Source: Hippophae tibetana (lineage: Eukaryota; Streptophyta; Magnoliopsida; Rosales; Elaeagnaceae). From it: a DNA stretch of 64,000 nucleotides. The stretch covers positions 79,343,840 through 79,407,839 of the forward strand of contig CM072812.1 of assembly GCA_037013495.1 (NCBI GenBank), in the 5' to 3' direction. Position numbers and translations under genes: made by a program. Below are positions 26,521 through 37,440 of this stretch, piece after piece (within the stretch, counting starts at the first letter, position 1; each line of letters starts with the position of its first letter). The notes under the pieces were generated by a model. It was not told the DNA's origin. It made no database searches and was given only the letters and a program-made list of their open reading frames with translations.

Positions 26521-26960
26521 TGTTATATATTGCTCCTTAATGAGCAAATTAAAAAAGTTACACATTGGTTAGTAACGAAGATGGGTGTTGGATTTGGGGC
26601 TATAAATAAAGTCCTCATTCACCATTTGTAAACATCCCAAAATTTGTAAATTTTTATCTCTTTTGTAAGGGTAATTGGTTCATCCAATTGGAGATAGTGG
26701 AAGTGGTCAACGACGCCCGAAGACCTAGGTAACATTTATACCGAACCTCATTAAATTTCTGGTGTTATTATTTTTCTGCTTTAATATTTCTGTTTCAATA
26801 TCTGTTTTACTTTATTTTAACATTATATTTCCAATAACATTATTTTGTCGGATTAATTTGAGTTCTATTCATTTAAATCATAAGTGAATAGTTACTACTT
26901 AGAATAAGAAAAATATACCCGATTTTACCATCATAATAATAATAATTTCTAATGATCCTC
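26521..26960 (+). repeat. Possible solo LTR remnant (copia-like)
   Basis: Begins TGTTATATATTG. It has a TATA-type box (GGCTATAAATAAAG near 26600), followed by a U5-like stretch (GGAAGTGGTCAACGACGCCCG near 26698) resembling copia LTRs, then a T-rich tail. No partner LTR, internal region or certain target duplication is visible. Low confidence. Confidence 0.35.
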
Positions 26961-28430
26961 GGCCAACCGACCTGTTACATGCGACCCCATTTGCCATGTT
27001 CATCAGTCAAACACACACAGAGAGATCGATGAAAGACAAATTTGGCATTCATCCATTTAAATATAACGCTGAGCACAAGGACAAGTCTCTCTCTCTCTCA
27101 CACACTTTAAATTAAATTGCATTTAAAAAAAAAATCTTATTTCTTTAATCATTACCATATTATTAATTTATTTATTTTTTCAAACCTAAGCCGTACCTTA
27201 TTTTCTTCTTTTTAACTATATTGAGATATTTCAATTAATCGATTAAAGCTTCGTTCATAAACTTTATCATTGAGAGCTTAATTTCCAATGATTTCAAATG
27301 TATTGAAAGATCATCCTCAGAGATAAAATAATGACAAAATTTTGATTCTGATATCATCTCTATTTATTATGACAGGGACTAAACATCGACGAATCAGTTA
27401 TCTTTTAATTGAGCTCGTAAAGTTTTGGTCCTCAACAATTTTAAATATGTTCAAAAAAATTCTTTTTTCTTGATTTTCAAATGATAAATTTTGTATCTGT
27501 ATAAGACTTTTACATTAATTTCCTTGATAATAATAAAATGATAGAAGGTGGTAGAAGTTCTGGAGATTTCAAAGTTAGTGTGTTTAGTCTCAAAATTTGT
27601 AAAATTAATATAATTAAAATTTATAATAATAAAAATAGCATCTTAATAATATTTAACAACGTTTAATGTAATTATATTTAATATTGAATGGATTTAAATG
27701 ATTTTTAATTGAATAATTTTTAATATAAAATGATATATCATTATTTTTTAATATTAAAAAAATATGAATTTTTCATAAAAGGTATTATTTTTATAGTTGT
27801 AAATTTTAAATGTATTATTTTTGTTATTTTTTCAAATTAGTTTTGTAATAAAAAAATACAACAAATAAAGACAAATTATAATTTTTTAATTATTTTTCTA
27901 TTAAAATATTTTTTTTGTGTGAATGGATTAAAATGTATTAGAACACAAGCAATTGCTTTTGTATTTTTTTTAAAAATAAAATATTAAAATAAAAATTGTA
28001 AAAACTAGTAGTTATATAAAAGATATATTTAATGATTTTTTTATATTAACTATTATTTTATCATCATTAAACATCATATTTTAATGGTGTCTTAATCACT
28101 TAATAAAGAAAAATAATATTTTAATAAAAATTATTAAAATAATATTATTTATCTTTAATTAACTTATTTAACTAAAAATAATATACAAAATTAATAAATC
28201 AATCAATCAATAAATATAATTAAAATATTAATATAATATTTTGCAAGAATATAATTAAATATAAATAAATCGAACATAAATAATACAAAAATTAATAAAT
28301 AAATCAATAAATATAATTAAAATATTATATAATATTATTTTTGATTTAAAAATTAGACGATATAAATGATTTTATGTATTTTTTTGAAAAACAAAATTAC
28401 TTTGTTTTTCTATTAATAAAAAAGATGTTG
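26961..28430. other. AT-rich spacer
   Basis: No gene, RNA or boundary is visible. Base composition is strongly AT-rich throughout, especially 27600-28400. Confidence 0.5.
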
Positions 28431-28910
28431 TCTGGTTTGAAGAAGGAGTGTAAAAGGAGTATAGCTGTGACGCCAAATAGTGAAGTCCGTAAAACACGTC
28501 GTGGCAAAGACGGCGATTTCGGAAATGTAAATCACAGCCGTTAAATTAGAAAATCATGCGGACAAAACAAGCAGATCTAGGTTTGGGACATGTCGGTGTC
28601 AGCGGGAGCGTAGGATCGGGAATCGAGAAAAACACTGGGAACAAATAAGGGCGAGCCCGACTAACGAGGAGTAGAAAACGTCTTCGCTTTTAATGCGCTC
28701 TCTCTCTCTTTCTCTCTCTCTCTCTGAAGCTGACGTGGACCATTATTTATTCTATATGTTTTTCTTTTATTTTGATTTCTGTTGAACTGGTGGTAACACA
28801 GGTCAACCGTAAGAAAAGAGCTTATTGAAAAATGGGCGGCTTTGGTCGGATTCTCAACTTACAATATTACAACACCTCCACGTGATTGCATTTAATGAAA
28901 TGCATGGTTT
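28430..28910. promoter_or_regulatory. GC-richer, promoter-like block of unknown role
   Basis: The block stands out from AT-rich neighbours by CpG-containing, complex sequence. It includes a (CT)n tract (28698-28725), a GCTGACGTGGAC motif at about 28727 (ACGT-core bZIP type) and a CACGTG G-box near 28881. It has no long open frame. It lies about 2.5-2.9 kb upstream of MIR166 on that gene's strand. It could be a distal regulatory block or the remnant of a lost gene's promoter; the sequence does not decide. Confidence 0.35.
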
Positions 28911-30213
28911 GTATAGTACAAAGCCCAGCAAAAATTATTCATACATTCCTGAATAAATTTAAAATTAATATAATTTTTTTAAAATAAAAAAATATTTTAT
29001 AAAAAAATAAAAAAATAAAAATAATGAATAATATTTTATTATTTATCATAAATTTATAGTAAATACAAGGTATTATTTATTTATGAGTTTTAAAATATAT
29101 CATTTTTTTAAAAAAAATATTAATTTAAAATATCATAATTAAATACTAATTTATTTAATAAATATACTTTTCCTTTATCTTCTTTTGGGGAACCCGAACC
29201 CACATATGTTAATAGCCAATTATGGTTTCATCATGATGTTGTTCAACTTGATGATGAGGATATATCAATCATATGTAATCAATCAGTTGTTTTTTTCCCT
29301 ACTGAGGAATCAATTTCTTTAATCACCCACCACCAATACTTTCTAAAACAAATCCAACCTAATCTACCTTTAAAGAATAAAAGGAAAATTATAAAAATTT
29401 ATATAAGCTCTTCACCGAACCTAAGAAAGTCGGTACTAATTTTTTTTTTTTTTATAAATAAATTCTCTAGTATGAACTGGGTGACGTGGATCGCACAGTA
29501 CCACAACAAATACTAATTAGGTAGTTATGTTTTATGCCTTTTTCATAAAATTATAAATATTTCGTAATTTATTTAATATTTTAAAATTATATATTTATTC
29601 AAATAGAATTTATAAAAGTTATAAATTCTAACATATTAATATTAAATATATCTAAAATTTTATAAATATTATAGGTTTGTTTTATCTGTTTTGTAACAAA
29701 CACAAGAATCATAAAACATAATTAAAAAAAAACAAATGTTGACAAGTAGCCAATATAGTTCTTAAATTCAAAGCGATACTAATGAATAATCAATAATTTA
29801 AAATTTGCACAAAAAAATTATAAATTAAAAGAAATGAGGACATACTTAGTCTCCATTGTAATATAAGTAATCTCTTAATAATATTTTGAGTCTTTTTATA
29901 TTTTGACATCAGATCTATAAACCTTGAAGTCATCTTCCTTGGTTAAAGCCAACCACCACAAAAATTTATTTTGTTCTACCTAAGGAATTTTTTGTTTAGC
30001 ATACGGAGAAAATCATTTAAAGCAGAAAAGCAAATAGGGACCAAAGTATAAGGAAATCAAATCCTAGGATAGCATCCTCACCTAATTCATCGTGCATACA
30101 AAAATAGTGTCTTTGAGATAATGAATTAGATAAAAAGACTTTAACGAGATTGGAATAAATGGGGTCATAATCTTTTTCCATTGGTATTCTAAATGAAGCT
30201 TTTGATGAGATCC
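28911..30213. other. AT-rich spacer
   Basis: No gene is visible. The 29180-29420 stretch is somewhat more complex but has no readable domain. It ends at the left terminus of the second CACTA element. Confidence 0.5.
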
Positions 30214-30474
30214 TATTACTACAATATATGCTTTTAGTATCAGAAATTTAGTTTCAGTTTTTTTAAAAATCAAGACTATAGGATATGTTTATAACCTTGA
30301 TTTTTATCGATAATCGTGACCATAAATTATATTATTTTTTATTTTTTTTCTTTTCTCCCATCTTTTTTTTCTTTTATATTTTTTCCCAATGCTTTTTTTC
30401 TTTTTTCCTACATCAATATCTTCCCCTCTCTTCTCCTTCTTCCTCGGCCATGTTGCATACCTTTCTTGGTCCTC

Positions 30475-30600
30475 TTGTTGGTCGTTGGTTCGCAGGTCGC
30501 TGGTCACTGGTTCGCTGGTGTGTTCGCTGTTCGTAGTTTGTTGTTCGTTGTTCGGTGTTCGTTGGTTGATGTTCACTGGTTGTTGTTCACTAGTGTGCTG
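30475..30600. repeat. Imperfect GGTTCGCTGGT-type repeats in the CACTA element
   Basis: Degenerate short units such as GTTCGCTGGT and GTTCGTTG in tandem. Long frames read across them on either strand have biased low-complexity composition and are not credible genes. Confidence 0.7.
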
Positions 30601-30635
30601 ACAAACTGATTTTCCATCTAAGCTTGGACTCAACC

Positions 30636-31331
30636 AATTATGAATTTGAAATTCCTATTGAGTTAGGATGTTCTTGTAAAGCTGATTTGGTTCTTGCCCA
30701 TAAACATTGTGCAAAGGCTTGGTTCAAATTGTTGTTCTTCAATGTATTATTTGGTAATTCTTATACTTACTTAATTTACTTCATTTTTTCTTTTGATTAA
30801 TTTCATGCGTGCTTACTTTCTTTATTTAGTGGTTTGGCATCAAGATTAACTTACCGTTTGCTATTTAAAAAATTAATTACATGAATATATAGATTTCTTT
30901 TTTTGGGTATATTAATGTCTTATATTGTTTTTAGTAGCTAGATGTTGGATCTTCTGTTTTTATCTTTTACCTTTTTTTTCCTTTTCATAAGAATTTAGTG
31001 ATTATTTCTTGATTTGTTTGTTTGTGTTCATTCCTGGGAAAGTAAACTTTTTGGAAAAAGAAAGCTAAAGTAGATAGGGTTATTGATTTCATTAAAGACA
31101 TTGTATTTTTTTCCTTTTCGCAGAAATAGAAAGCAAAATGGACAATAACATTAAAGACATTTTGTGTTCTTTTATAATATTAGTTTGTGATTATACAAAT
31201 TGGCATTATATTTATATATATAGAACTTGTGAGATATGTGGATCAAATCAATTAATGTTGGTGGTGTTAATGAAGCTGAGTTGGTGCAGTGTAACGAGGC
31301 CAATGATATGGCATCAACAATCAATGCAAAG
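30636..31331 (+). pseudogene. Captured fragment of a RINGv (MARCH-type) E3 ligase gene
   Basis: Block 1 (30636-30728) reads NYEFEIPIELGCSCKADLVL then AHKHCAKAWFK, the middle of a RING-variant zinc finger (GCxC ... HxxC). Block 2 (31222-31331) begins RTCEICGSN, the last CxxC pair, and continues VGGVNEAELVQCNEAND in a shifted frame, ending at an intact AAAG|GT donor. The roughly 490-bp gap between the blocks looks like a retained intron. In the parent family the RINGv domain recruits E2 ubiquitin enzymes and usually sits in a membrane protein. The first CxxC pair is not visible and the frame is disturbed, so this is a gene fragment, not a working ligase. Confidence 0.75.
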
Positions 31332-32587
31332 GTAGTTACTTTAAAGTGAGTATCTATTTATACATCTTATGTTTTTCTTCTTAGATTTTTCATGCTATCA
31401 TTCAGAATCCAAAGGTTTGAGAAAGATTATATGCTCTCTTATCATCTAGTAGAGTAAGTCCACAGTAATGCCCTTTCATTTACATTAGTAGATTCAGTAC
31501 CAAGTGGTGATTATGGACCATTTGTTGGTATTTATTTGTAAGTAATTTTATGTATACTCTTATATTTATATGTATGTTATGCATTTGTGGTGTTAGTGGT
31601 AATTAATACTCTTTAATTATCTTTTGTCGTATATTGCATAGTATATTATCTAACATTATTAAATTATTATAAATATAATATATGAGATAAATATACTTTA
31701 GCCCTATAAAATATATTTATGATTCCACCTCTGGCTCCTGCATGCAACTTCCTTTTTTCATTGTGTATTTGATATAATTATGTAGTTTATGTTATCTTCT
31801 GCTTAAATCGGTTGTAAATTTGATAAAATGAAAGCTTTTGCTTTAACAGGTTGTAAATTTGATTGAGAGTTCGCATTTTCTGATGAATTGGCTGCTATTA
31901 GGCCTATTAGGGATGGGCACGGGGACGAGCGGGGACGGATTTGAATATAACCATCCCCGAATTGAATTATAAAATCTGTCCCCGAAATCGCTCGAAAACC
32001 GTTGTAGTTCGAGGACAGTTATTAAAAAAAACAAAAAAAAACTATTTTTCAAAATCCTATTCAATTGAACTCTTTTTAGCAATACAATACAACTAAAACA
32101 AATTGTTGATATTGAATTTGTTATCTCAATTTAAATGTGTTATTTTGAGTTTATGATAAAAAAAATCAACATTTAATAATATATATTTCTATGAATCTAG
32201 ATAAGATTAAATACATATCAACAAGAAACACAAGATATAAATAAAATATTATAAACTAATACAAATATTGAAATCTAATTAAATAAATTTATGAAAACTT
32301 CAATTACAATAAATCAAAACTTCTTTCTTCTAATTATTCATCAAATGTACGTGTTTCCTGAAAAAAATCAAACATATAAAATCACTTTTATAAACCAAAA
32401 GAATAAATTGATTAATAAATAATGTAAATTTTTTACCTCAACATCATCTTCTGCAATATTAATAGTGAAAACGGATGAACCATGAGATAACATATCTGAA
32501 TAAATTATAAAACATTTGAATACATAATTAAATAATTAATATATAATACATAAAACAAGTGTTAATAAAATATAATATGTACAAGTA

Positions 32588-33925
32588 TTAAATATATAAA
32601 CTTATACCTTGTTTATGAATATTAGCCCATAACCAATCTTGAGTACACATCAAAGCTTCCAATGTATTTTCTTTGAGTCTACTACGATGTTTGCTCACTA
32701 TTCTACCACTTGTACTAAATGCAGATTCTGAAGCAACTGTGGTGACCGGAATAGCCAAGATATCTCTAGCCATATCATGCATTATTTGATAATTGTATTT
32801 ATTACACTTCCACCAAGACAATATATCAAACTCTTCATCCGAAATTTCTACATCAGTCTCCTCTAAATAAGAGTCTAACTCAGATTTCAAAGATCCAAAT
32901 TTATTTTACACTAATTTCCATTGTTTATACTCATTTATACCACTAGGATTAAGAACACTAGTACCTTTTGAACTTTGAGATGTAATGGAACGTGTTGAAA
33001 ATTCCATTTGTCGACTCTCTTCTAAAATTCGTTTAGTTCGATACATATTTATCAAATCATAACACTTTGTTCTCACCTTTTCAAGTTCAAAAATGGAATT
33101 CTCTCCATATATTCTTGGAAAATAGAATTTGAGATAATTCATCTTAAATCTAGGATCCAAAACAACTCCTATAGCCATGACAATATTAACTTCTTGCTAG
33201 TACTTATCAAATTTTACAAGCATGTTTGACGCCATTCCCTTGACCAAATCATCCTCATCATTAATCCAATTATATAATGACAATTTGATGTCACAAATAT
33301 GAGGAAATAACATGTTTATGGTGGGATAGTTGGAACCAGAAATCAATTCAGTAACCTTGTAAAATACTTCTAACTTATCGCAAATTGTACTTGCCATTTT
33401 CCAATCCAATGCATAAGGAAGACTATTATAATTCTTATTCAATTGTTTTAAACGAGGAAACACTTTCTCATAAAACAATGCATTTTTAAGCATTAAAAAA
33501 ATAGAGTTCCAACGAGTTTGACAATCAAGAGATAAATTCTTACAAGAAGACTTCATCTCTTGAGATGCAATCTTTTTAAATTTTTCCTCTCTCTTTTGTG
33601 TTGTTGTCCAATATGCAACACTATCTCTAACTTTAACAATGCATTGAGAAATTAGATTTAATCCATCTTTCACTACCAAATTTAATATGTGAGCAGCACA
33701 ACGCATGTGAAAAATATCGCCATACAATAACATTAAAGTTCTATCTAATGAATCTAACAGATCAGGTAGCATTGAATCATTAGTAGAACAATTATATAAA
33801 GTTAAGGTTGAAATCTTACGATCAATGTTCCAATCCAAAAAGCAACTCATTAATTCTTGACCAATAACTGCAGCATTGTGTGGAGCAAGAACATAGTTTC
33901 TCAAGGTTCTACAAAGCTTCACCAT
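32588..33925 (-). pseudogene. hAT transposase (RICESLEEPER/DAYSLEEPER type), disabled
   Basis: One reading frame runs from 33925 to 32588 with in-frame stop codons at 33197-33199 (a TAG where relatives usually have Trp after FDKY) and at 32906-32908. Visible conserved blocks are HMRCAAHILNLVVKDGL, LDCQTRWNSIFLML, VVLDPRFKMNYLKF and the C-terminal dimerisation domain with ILAIPVTTVASESAFSTSGR followed by SRLKENTLEALMCTQDWL. The LTLYNCSTND block has Tyr where the family normally has Asp. The N-terminal BED zinc finger and the first part of the protein are absent; that zone is occupied by a tandem duplication and a 22-bp minisatellite. It cannot make active transposase. Confidence 0.9.
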
Positions 33926-34172
33926 AATACAGAAATATCAATAATCATTTCAGCAATCAGATATAAGTTAACCATATTTCAACATCTCCAAACAGATATT
34001 CAGGTTTTAGAAACAATACTGAAATGAAAAAAACATAGTTTCTCAAGGTTCTGCAAAGCTTTCCACCATAATACAAAAATATCAATAATCATTTCAGCAA
34101 TCAGATATAAGTTAACCATATTTCAACATCTCCAAACAGATATTCAGGTTTCAAAAACAATACCGAAATGAA
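33891..34172. repeat. Roughly 141-bp tandem duplication in the hAT element
   Basis: Two near-identical units (33891-34032 and 34033-34172, both starting ACATAGTTTCTCAAGG). The inner copy overlaps the 5' part of the remaining transposase frame. Very few differences, so the duplication is recent relative to the element's decay. Confidence 0.9.
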
Positions 34173-34173
34173 C

Positions 34174-34393
34174 GGCGACGGTTGGCTATGTGAACGACGA
34201 TGGTTGGCGCTGTGAACGGCAATGGCTTGCACTGTGAATGGCGATGGCTTGCGTTGTGAATGGCGATGGCTGGCGCTGTGAATGACGATGGCTTGCGCTG
34301 TAAAAAGCGATGGCTTGCGCTGTGAACGACGATGGCTTATGCTGTGAACGACGATGACTTGCGTTGTGAACAGCGATGGCTTGCGCTATGAAG
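34174..34393. repeat. 22-bp minisatellite, about ten units
   Basis: Ten consecutive units of the type GGCGATGGCTTGCGCTGTGA plus two bases, 220 bp in all, each with one to five differences. It is GC-rich in an AT-rich setting. Because 22 is not a multiple of three it does not encode a repeated peptide. Confidence 0.9.
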
Positions 34394-34611
34394 TGTGAAC
34401 GAACTGGTGATGACTGGCGACTACGACTGGCGACGATGCGACGTTGTAAGATGGAAGAAAAATTAGGGATGGCCGGATGTGGTCTACTGATCTGGCCTCT
34501 GAGCCTCTAAAAGATTAAGAAAAAAGAGAGGTGCCGAGTGTGTTTCTGTGTTTGAGAATTGAGAGTTTGAGTGGGAATTAGGGTTTGGCATAAATAGGTT
34601 TATATATTAGG

Positions 34612-34715
34612 TTTAAAATAAATAAATTTTAATTAATATATAGTTTATTTAAATAAATAAATTTTAATTAATATATAATTTATTTAAATAAATAAATTTT
34701 AATTAATTTCGGGTA
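34612..34715. repeat. 36-bp AT-rich tandem repeat in the hAT element
   Basis: About three units of an AAATAAATAAATTTTAATTA-type sequence just inside the subterminal region of the right hAT end. Confidence 0.75.
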
Positions 34716-34929
34716 CGGGCTGGTACGGTTTTGAGTATAACCGTAACCAAACTGTACCCGCTCCTTTATGTTCGGTTTTTACCCAAAACCGAACCCGTCC
34801 CCAAAATTACATGGTTAAAAACCGAATCGCCGGTTCGGTTAACCGCGGATAACCGAACCCGCGGTTTTTTTGCCCATCCATAAGGCCTATGAATGATCAC
34901 ATGCTATTGTAGTTTTTTTTATGTTTTCT

Positions 34930-35105
34930 TTTTCATGGTAGGCACCAGGTGCAGCAACATCAGACGTACCAAGCATACCAGGCGCACCAGGCCTCAATTT
35001 GGGGGGGAAGACCATTGATGGATATGAAGATTTTCCAAAAAATGATGAGAAATCCTTAATGAAGGTTGAGAAATCACTTACATAGACTTGATGAGTTGAC
35101 ATTGA
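34930..35105 (+). other. Possible captured exon, unrecognised
   Basis: After an acceptor-like TTTTTCATGGTAG the plus strand reads APGAATSDVPSIPGAPGLNL and, one base out of phase, KTIDGYEDFPKNDEKSLMKV. It is complex, non-repetitive and has coding-like composition, next to the RINGv fragment in the same element. I do not recognise the parent gene. Confidence 0.35.
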
Positions 35106-35219
35106 AATGCATATTGAAATAATTTTCCCCCACTAACCATCTCATCACTCTGATAAACATTATACATTGTCTGTCTACTTGTGAGAAAGTAGAAGATGCA
35201 GGAAATGAGGATGAAATTT

Positions 35220-35470
35220 CTAGTGCTGGTGCGCTGCGTTGGTACTAATTCTGGTACTGGTGCTAGTGCTGGTGCTGGTACGCTGTGTTGGTGTTGTTGC
35301 CGGTGCATTGCATTGGTGCGGATGCGTTGGTGTTGGTGCTAGTGTGTTGCGCTGGTGTTGGTGCTAGTGCCCTGCACTGGTGTTGATACGCTGCGCTGTG
35401 CTGCACTGGTGCTGGTGCTAGTATACTGCACTGGTTCACTGGTGTTGGTACTGGTTTGTAGAAGATGGAG
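35220..35470. repeat. GT-rich imperfect minisatellite (GGTGCTGGT-type)
   Basis: Degenerate units such as GGTGCTGGT, GGTGTTGGT and GCGTTGGTG in tandem. Frames across it translate to low-complexity Val/Leu/Pro peptides and are not genes. Confidence 0.8.
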
Positions 35471-35886
35471 TCAAGAAAGACTTGAGAGATTTTTCAATCA
35501 GTTGAAAATCCAGAATTATCATTATAATCTTTTTTGTAGCATATTTATGCTTGTAATTAATAGAAAAAAGTCAATTTGTAATAGTAATTTTTATTATGTT
35601 TTAGTGTAAAATAAATTTTCGAATGTAATTATACTTTTAATTTTAGTATAATATTATTTTTAATATTGTAATTATAAATTATATATTTTTTAATTTATGT
35701 ATACCCTATGGCCTAAGTTATTAGAAAACCGAGGCCATATTGGTACTTATGGCCTCAGTTATTAGAAAACCGAGGCCAAAGGAGGTACCTATGGTCTCTC
35801 TCACTTAGGTCTCGGTTCTTATAACCGTGACCATAGACCTATGACCACGGTTAAAAACCAAGGTCATAGTACTTTTTGTAGTAGTG

Positions 35887-37080
35887 TCTATTGGCTTTTT
35901 GGGAGGTTTTTACTATGGATAGTGATATTGATGCTCCTATATCTACTCATATAATTTTATAAGTTGATTTTGAGGTGCAATTAGGATTATTTAATATATG
36001 ATCTAAACAATTACCTAGGTTTTAGCTGGTACTTGGATTATTTGGTTAACAAACTCATTTATGTTGGGATCAGAATATGAACTTGAAATACTGCTTCAAC
36101 TGATTGAGTAGTCCAATCAAACCATGGTTCTTCAAAATCTGATCCTTCAATGAAATGGATGAGTTTTTTAGGAAGTTTTTTTTCCTTTTTTGGAAATTGT
36201 TTATCGCAATGCCCTTTTTTTCCACAAATAAAGCACTTGTCTCCATAAAGCTTTGGTTGTTTCTTTTTTTTATAAATTTGTACCTCTTTTCTTTAAAAGG
36301 TTTCCAACTAGGTGACTTTCTTTTGTATTTTGTAGGCTTCTATGAGCTTCTTTGGAAACAATGACATGTAGTAGTATCACTAATTGCTTTAGGGTCTTTT
36401 TAAGCTTTTGTGAGAAGCAATGATCTTGTATTAGTTTTTTTTAATAAGCTTGTATAAAATAGCTAGGCTGGTTTATGTGATGTCAATGTTTTCTATCATG
36501 AGTTTTCCTTAAACTAATTCATTAATAGGTGGTATACTGAGGACAAATGTTCTTTTGATTGTTTTCGTATTTTGTTGAAGATGAAGAAGAGTTTTTCTTG
36601 TCTCATATAATACTTTTTTTTAATTTTGAGACCTCACATCATTTGTCTTGAAGAAATAATTATTTTTCAACTTTTTGGAATTCCAAAACTTCAATTACAA
36701 CAAAGACCTTGCTTATGTGGTTTAGCAGGTTTGTTATAAGTTCATCACCTTGTAGGATTCTGCTAATGAGTGCTTAAAAGAACTTAATATATCATGACTT
36801 TATGCACTTCAAATGATAACATAGATTTGTATTTTTATAATTTTTTTACATTTTTAAAATAAATCTATCCTTTGAAATCACAGGTATATTTTGTTGTTTT
36901 TAGGTATTTAAGTTTCAAAGTGATTTAATTAATCAACACTCAAACAATAGTAAATGAAAACACTCCATTACAACATTGAAGTTTAAAAGATTTATGTATG
37001 TAAAGCTTACATATGAATGTGATCTATACTCAACTCTTCTATTTTACATTTGATTATTTGGATCTTTAGATAACTCTATT
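35887..37080 (-). mobile_element. Small retroelement relic with a zinc knuckle
   Basis: Minus-strand text near 36.25-36.15 kb reads CFICGKKGHC followed by KKEKKLPKKLIHF, a CCHC-type knuckle in a Lys-rich context as found in caulimovirid capsids and some gag proteins. No other domain could be read around it. Old and broken; family uncertain. Confidence 0.35.
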
Positions 37081-37440
37081 TCAAATATTTTTATAATAAT
37101 TATTGTTGAAAAATATATCGATGACATATTTTTCATATACATAAATTATAAACCTAACTTTGACCTTTTGATAAAAGTTTAAACTATTAGACCCGACTTA
37201 AGGTGGCAATTAAATGACTTATTAGTTATTTAGAAAAGAAGCATAATTTAATTAAAATTAATTGATAGATACAAAAACATTAAGCGATTTTAATTAATAA
37301 CAAATGGTAAATCTAATTAATCTCGTATTTATGTTTATAATAAAGAACCAATAATTTTAATTCATATATTTAATAATCTAATTAATATTAAACAAGCATG
37401 ATTAATTAACTATCAGTTAACCACGTATTTATGTTTAAAA
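37080..37440 (-). repeat. Diverged relative of the LTR-A repeat
   Basis: The plus strand here (AAAGTTTAAACTATTAGACC, then GGTGGCAATTAAATG, then TAGAAAAGAAG ... TTAATTTAATTAAAATTAA) follows the same order of phrases as 63220-63480 inside the LTR-A copy at 62016, but with much lower identity. It is likely a distant or older member of that LTR family. No boundaries were found. Confidence 0.35.

Larger units (their letters stand above)
31908..34882 (-). mobile_element. hAT transposon, complete ends, inactive
   Basis: The 12-bp terminal inverted repeats TAGGGATGGGCA and (inverted right end) TATGGATGGGCA differ at one position. They are flanked on both sides by the perfect 8-bp duplication AGGCCTAT (31900-31907 and 34883-34890). 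Length is 2975 bp. Subterminal GGTTCGGTTAACCGCGG-type sequence near the right end is common in plant hAT elements. The interior encodes a transposase on the minus strand. The perfect target duplication suggests insertion later than that of the surrounding CACTA element. Confidence 0.95.
30214..35886. mobile_element. Second CACTA-type element of the same family, with host gene pieces and a nested hAT
   Basis: The left end TATTACTACAATATATGC (30214) corresponds to CACTACTACAATATATAC with three substitutions. The right end (…TTTTTGTAGTAGTG, ending 35886) inverts to CACTACTACAAAAAG. Subterminal CCTCGGTT/AACCGAGGCCATA palindromes lie at about 35710-35870 and a more decayed set at 30235-30330. The stretch 35590-35700 matches 10345-10490 of the first element. 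Flanks TCC and TCT would be a drifted 3-bp duplication. Internal GT-rich imperfect repeats lie near each end (30475-30600 and 35220-35470). Without the nested hAT the element is about 2.7 kb. No transposase is seen. Confidence 0.75.

Noticed and set aside
30285-30633. Overlapping ORFs of 70-109 codons on both strands
   Set aside because: They read through pyrimidine-rich DNA and GGTTCGCTGGT-type repeats of the CACTA element; low complexity and no domain.
35355-35609. 84-codon ORF rich in Val and Leu
   Set aside because: Product of the GGTGCTGGT minisatellite.
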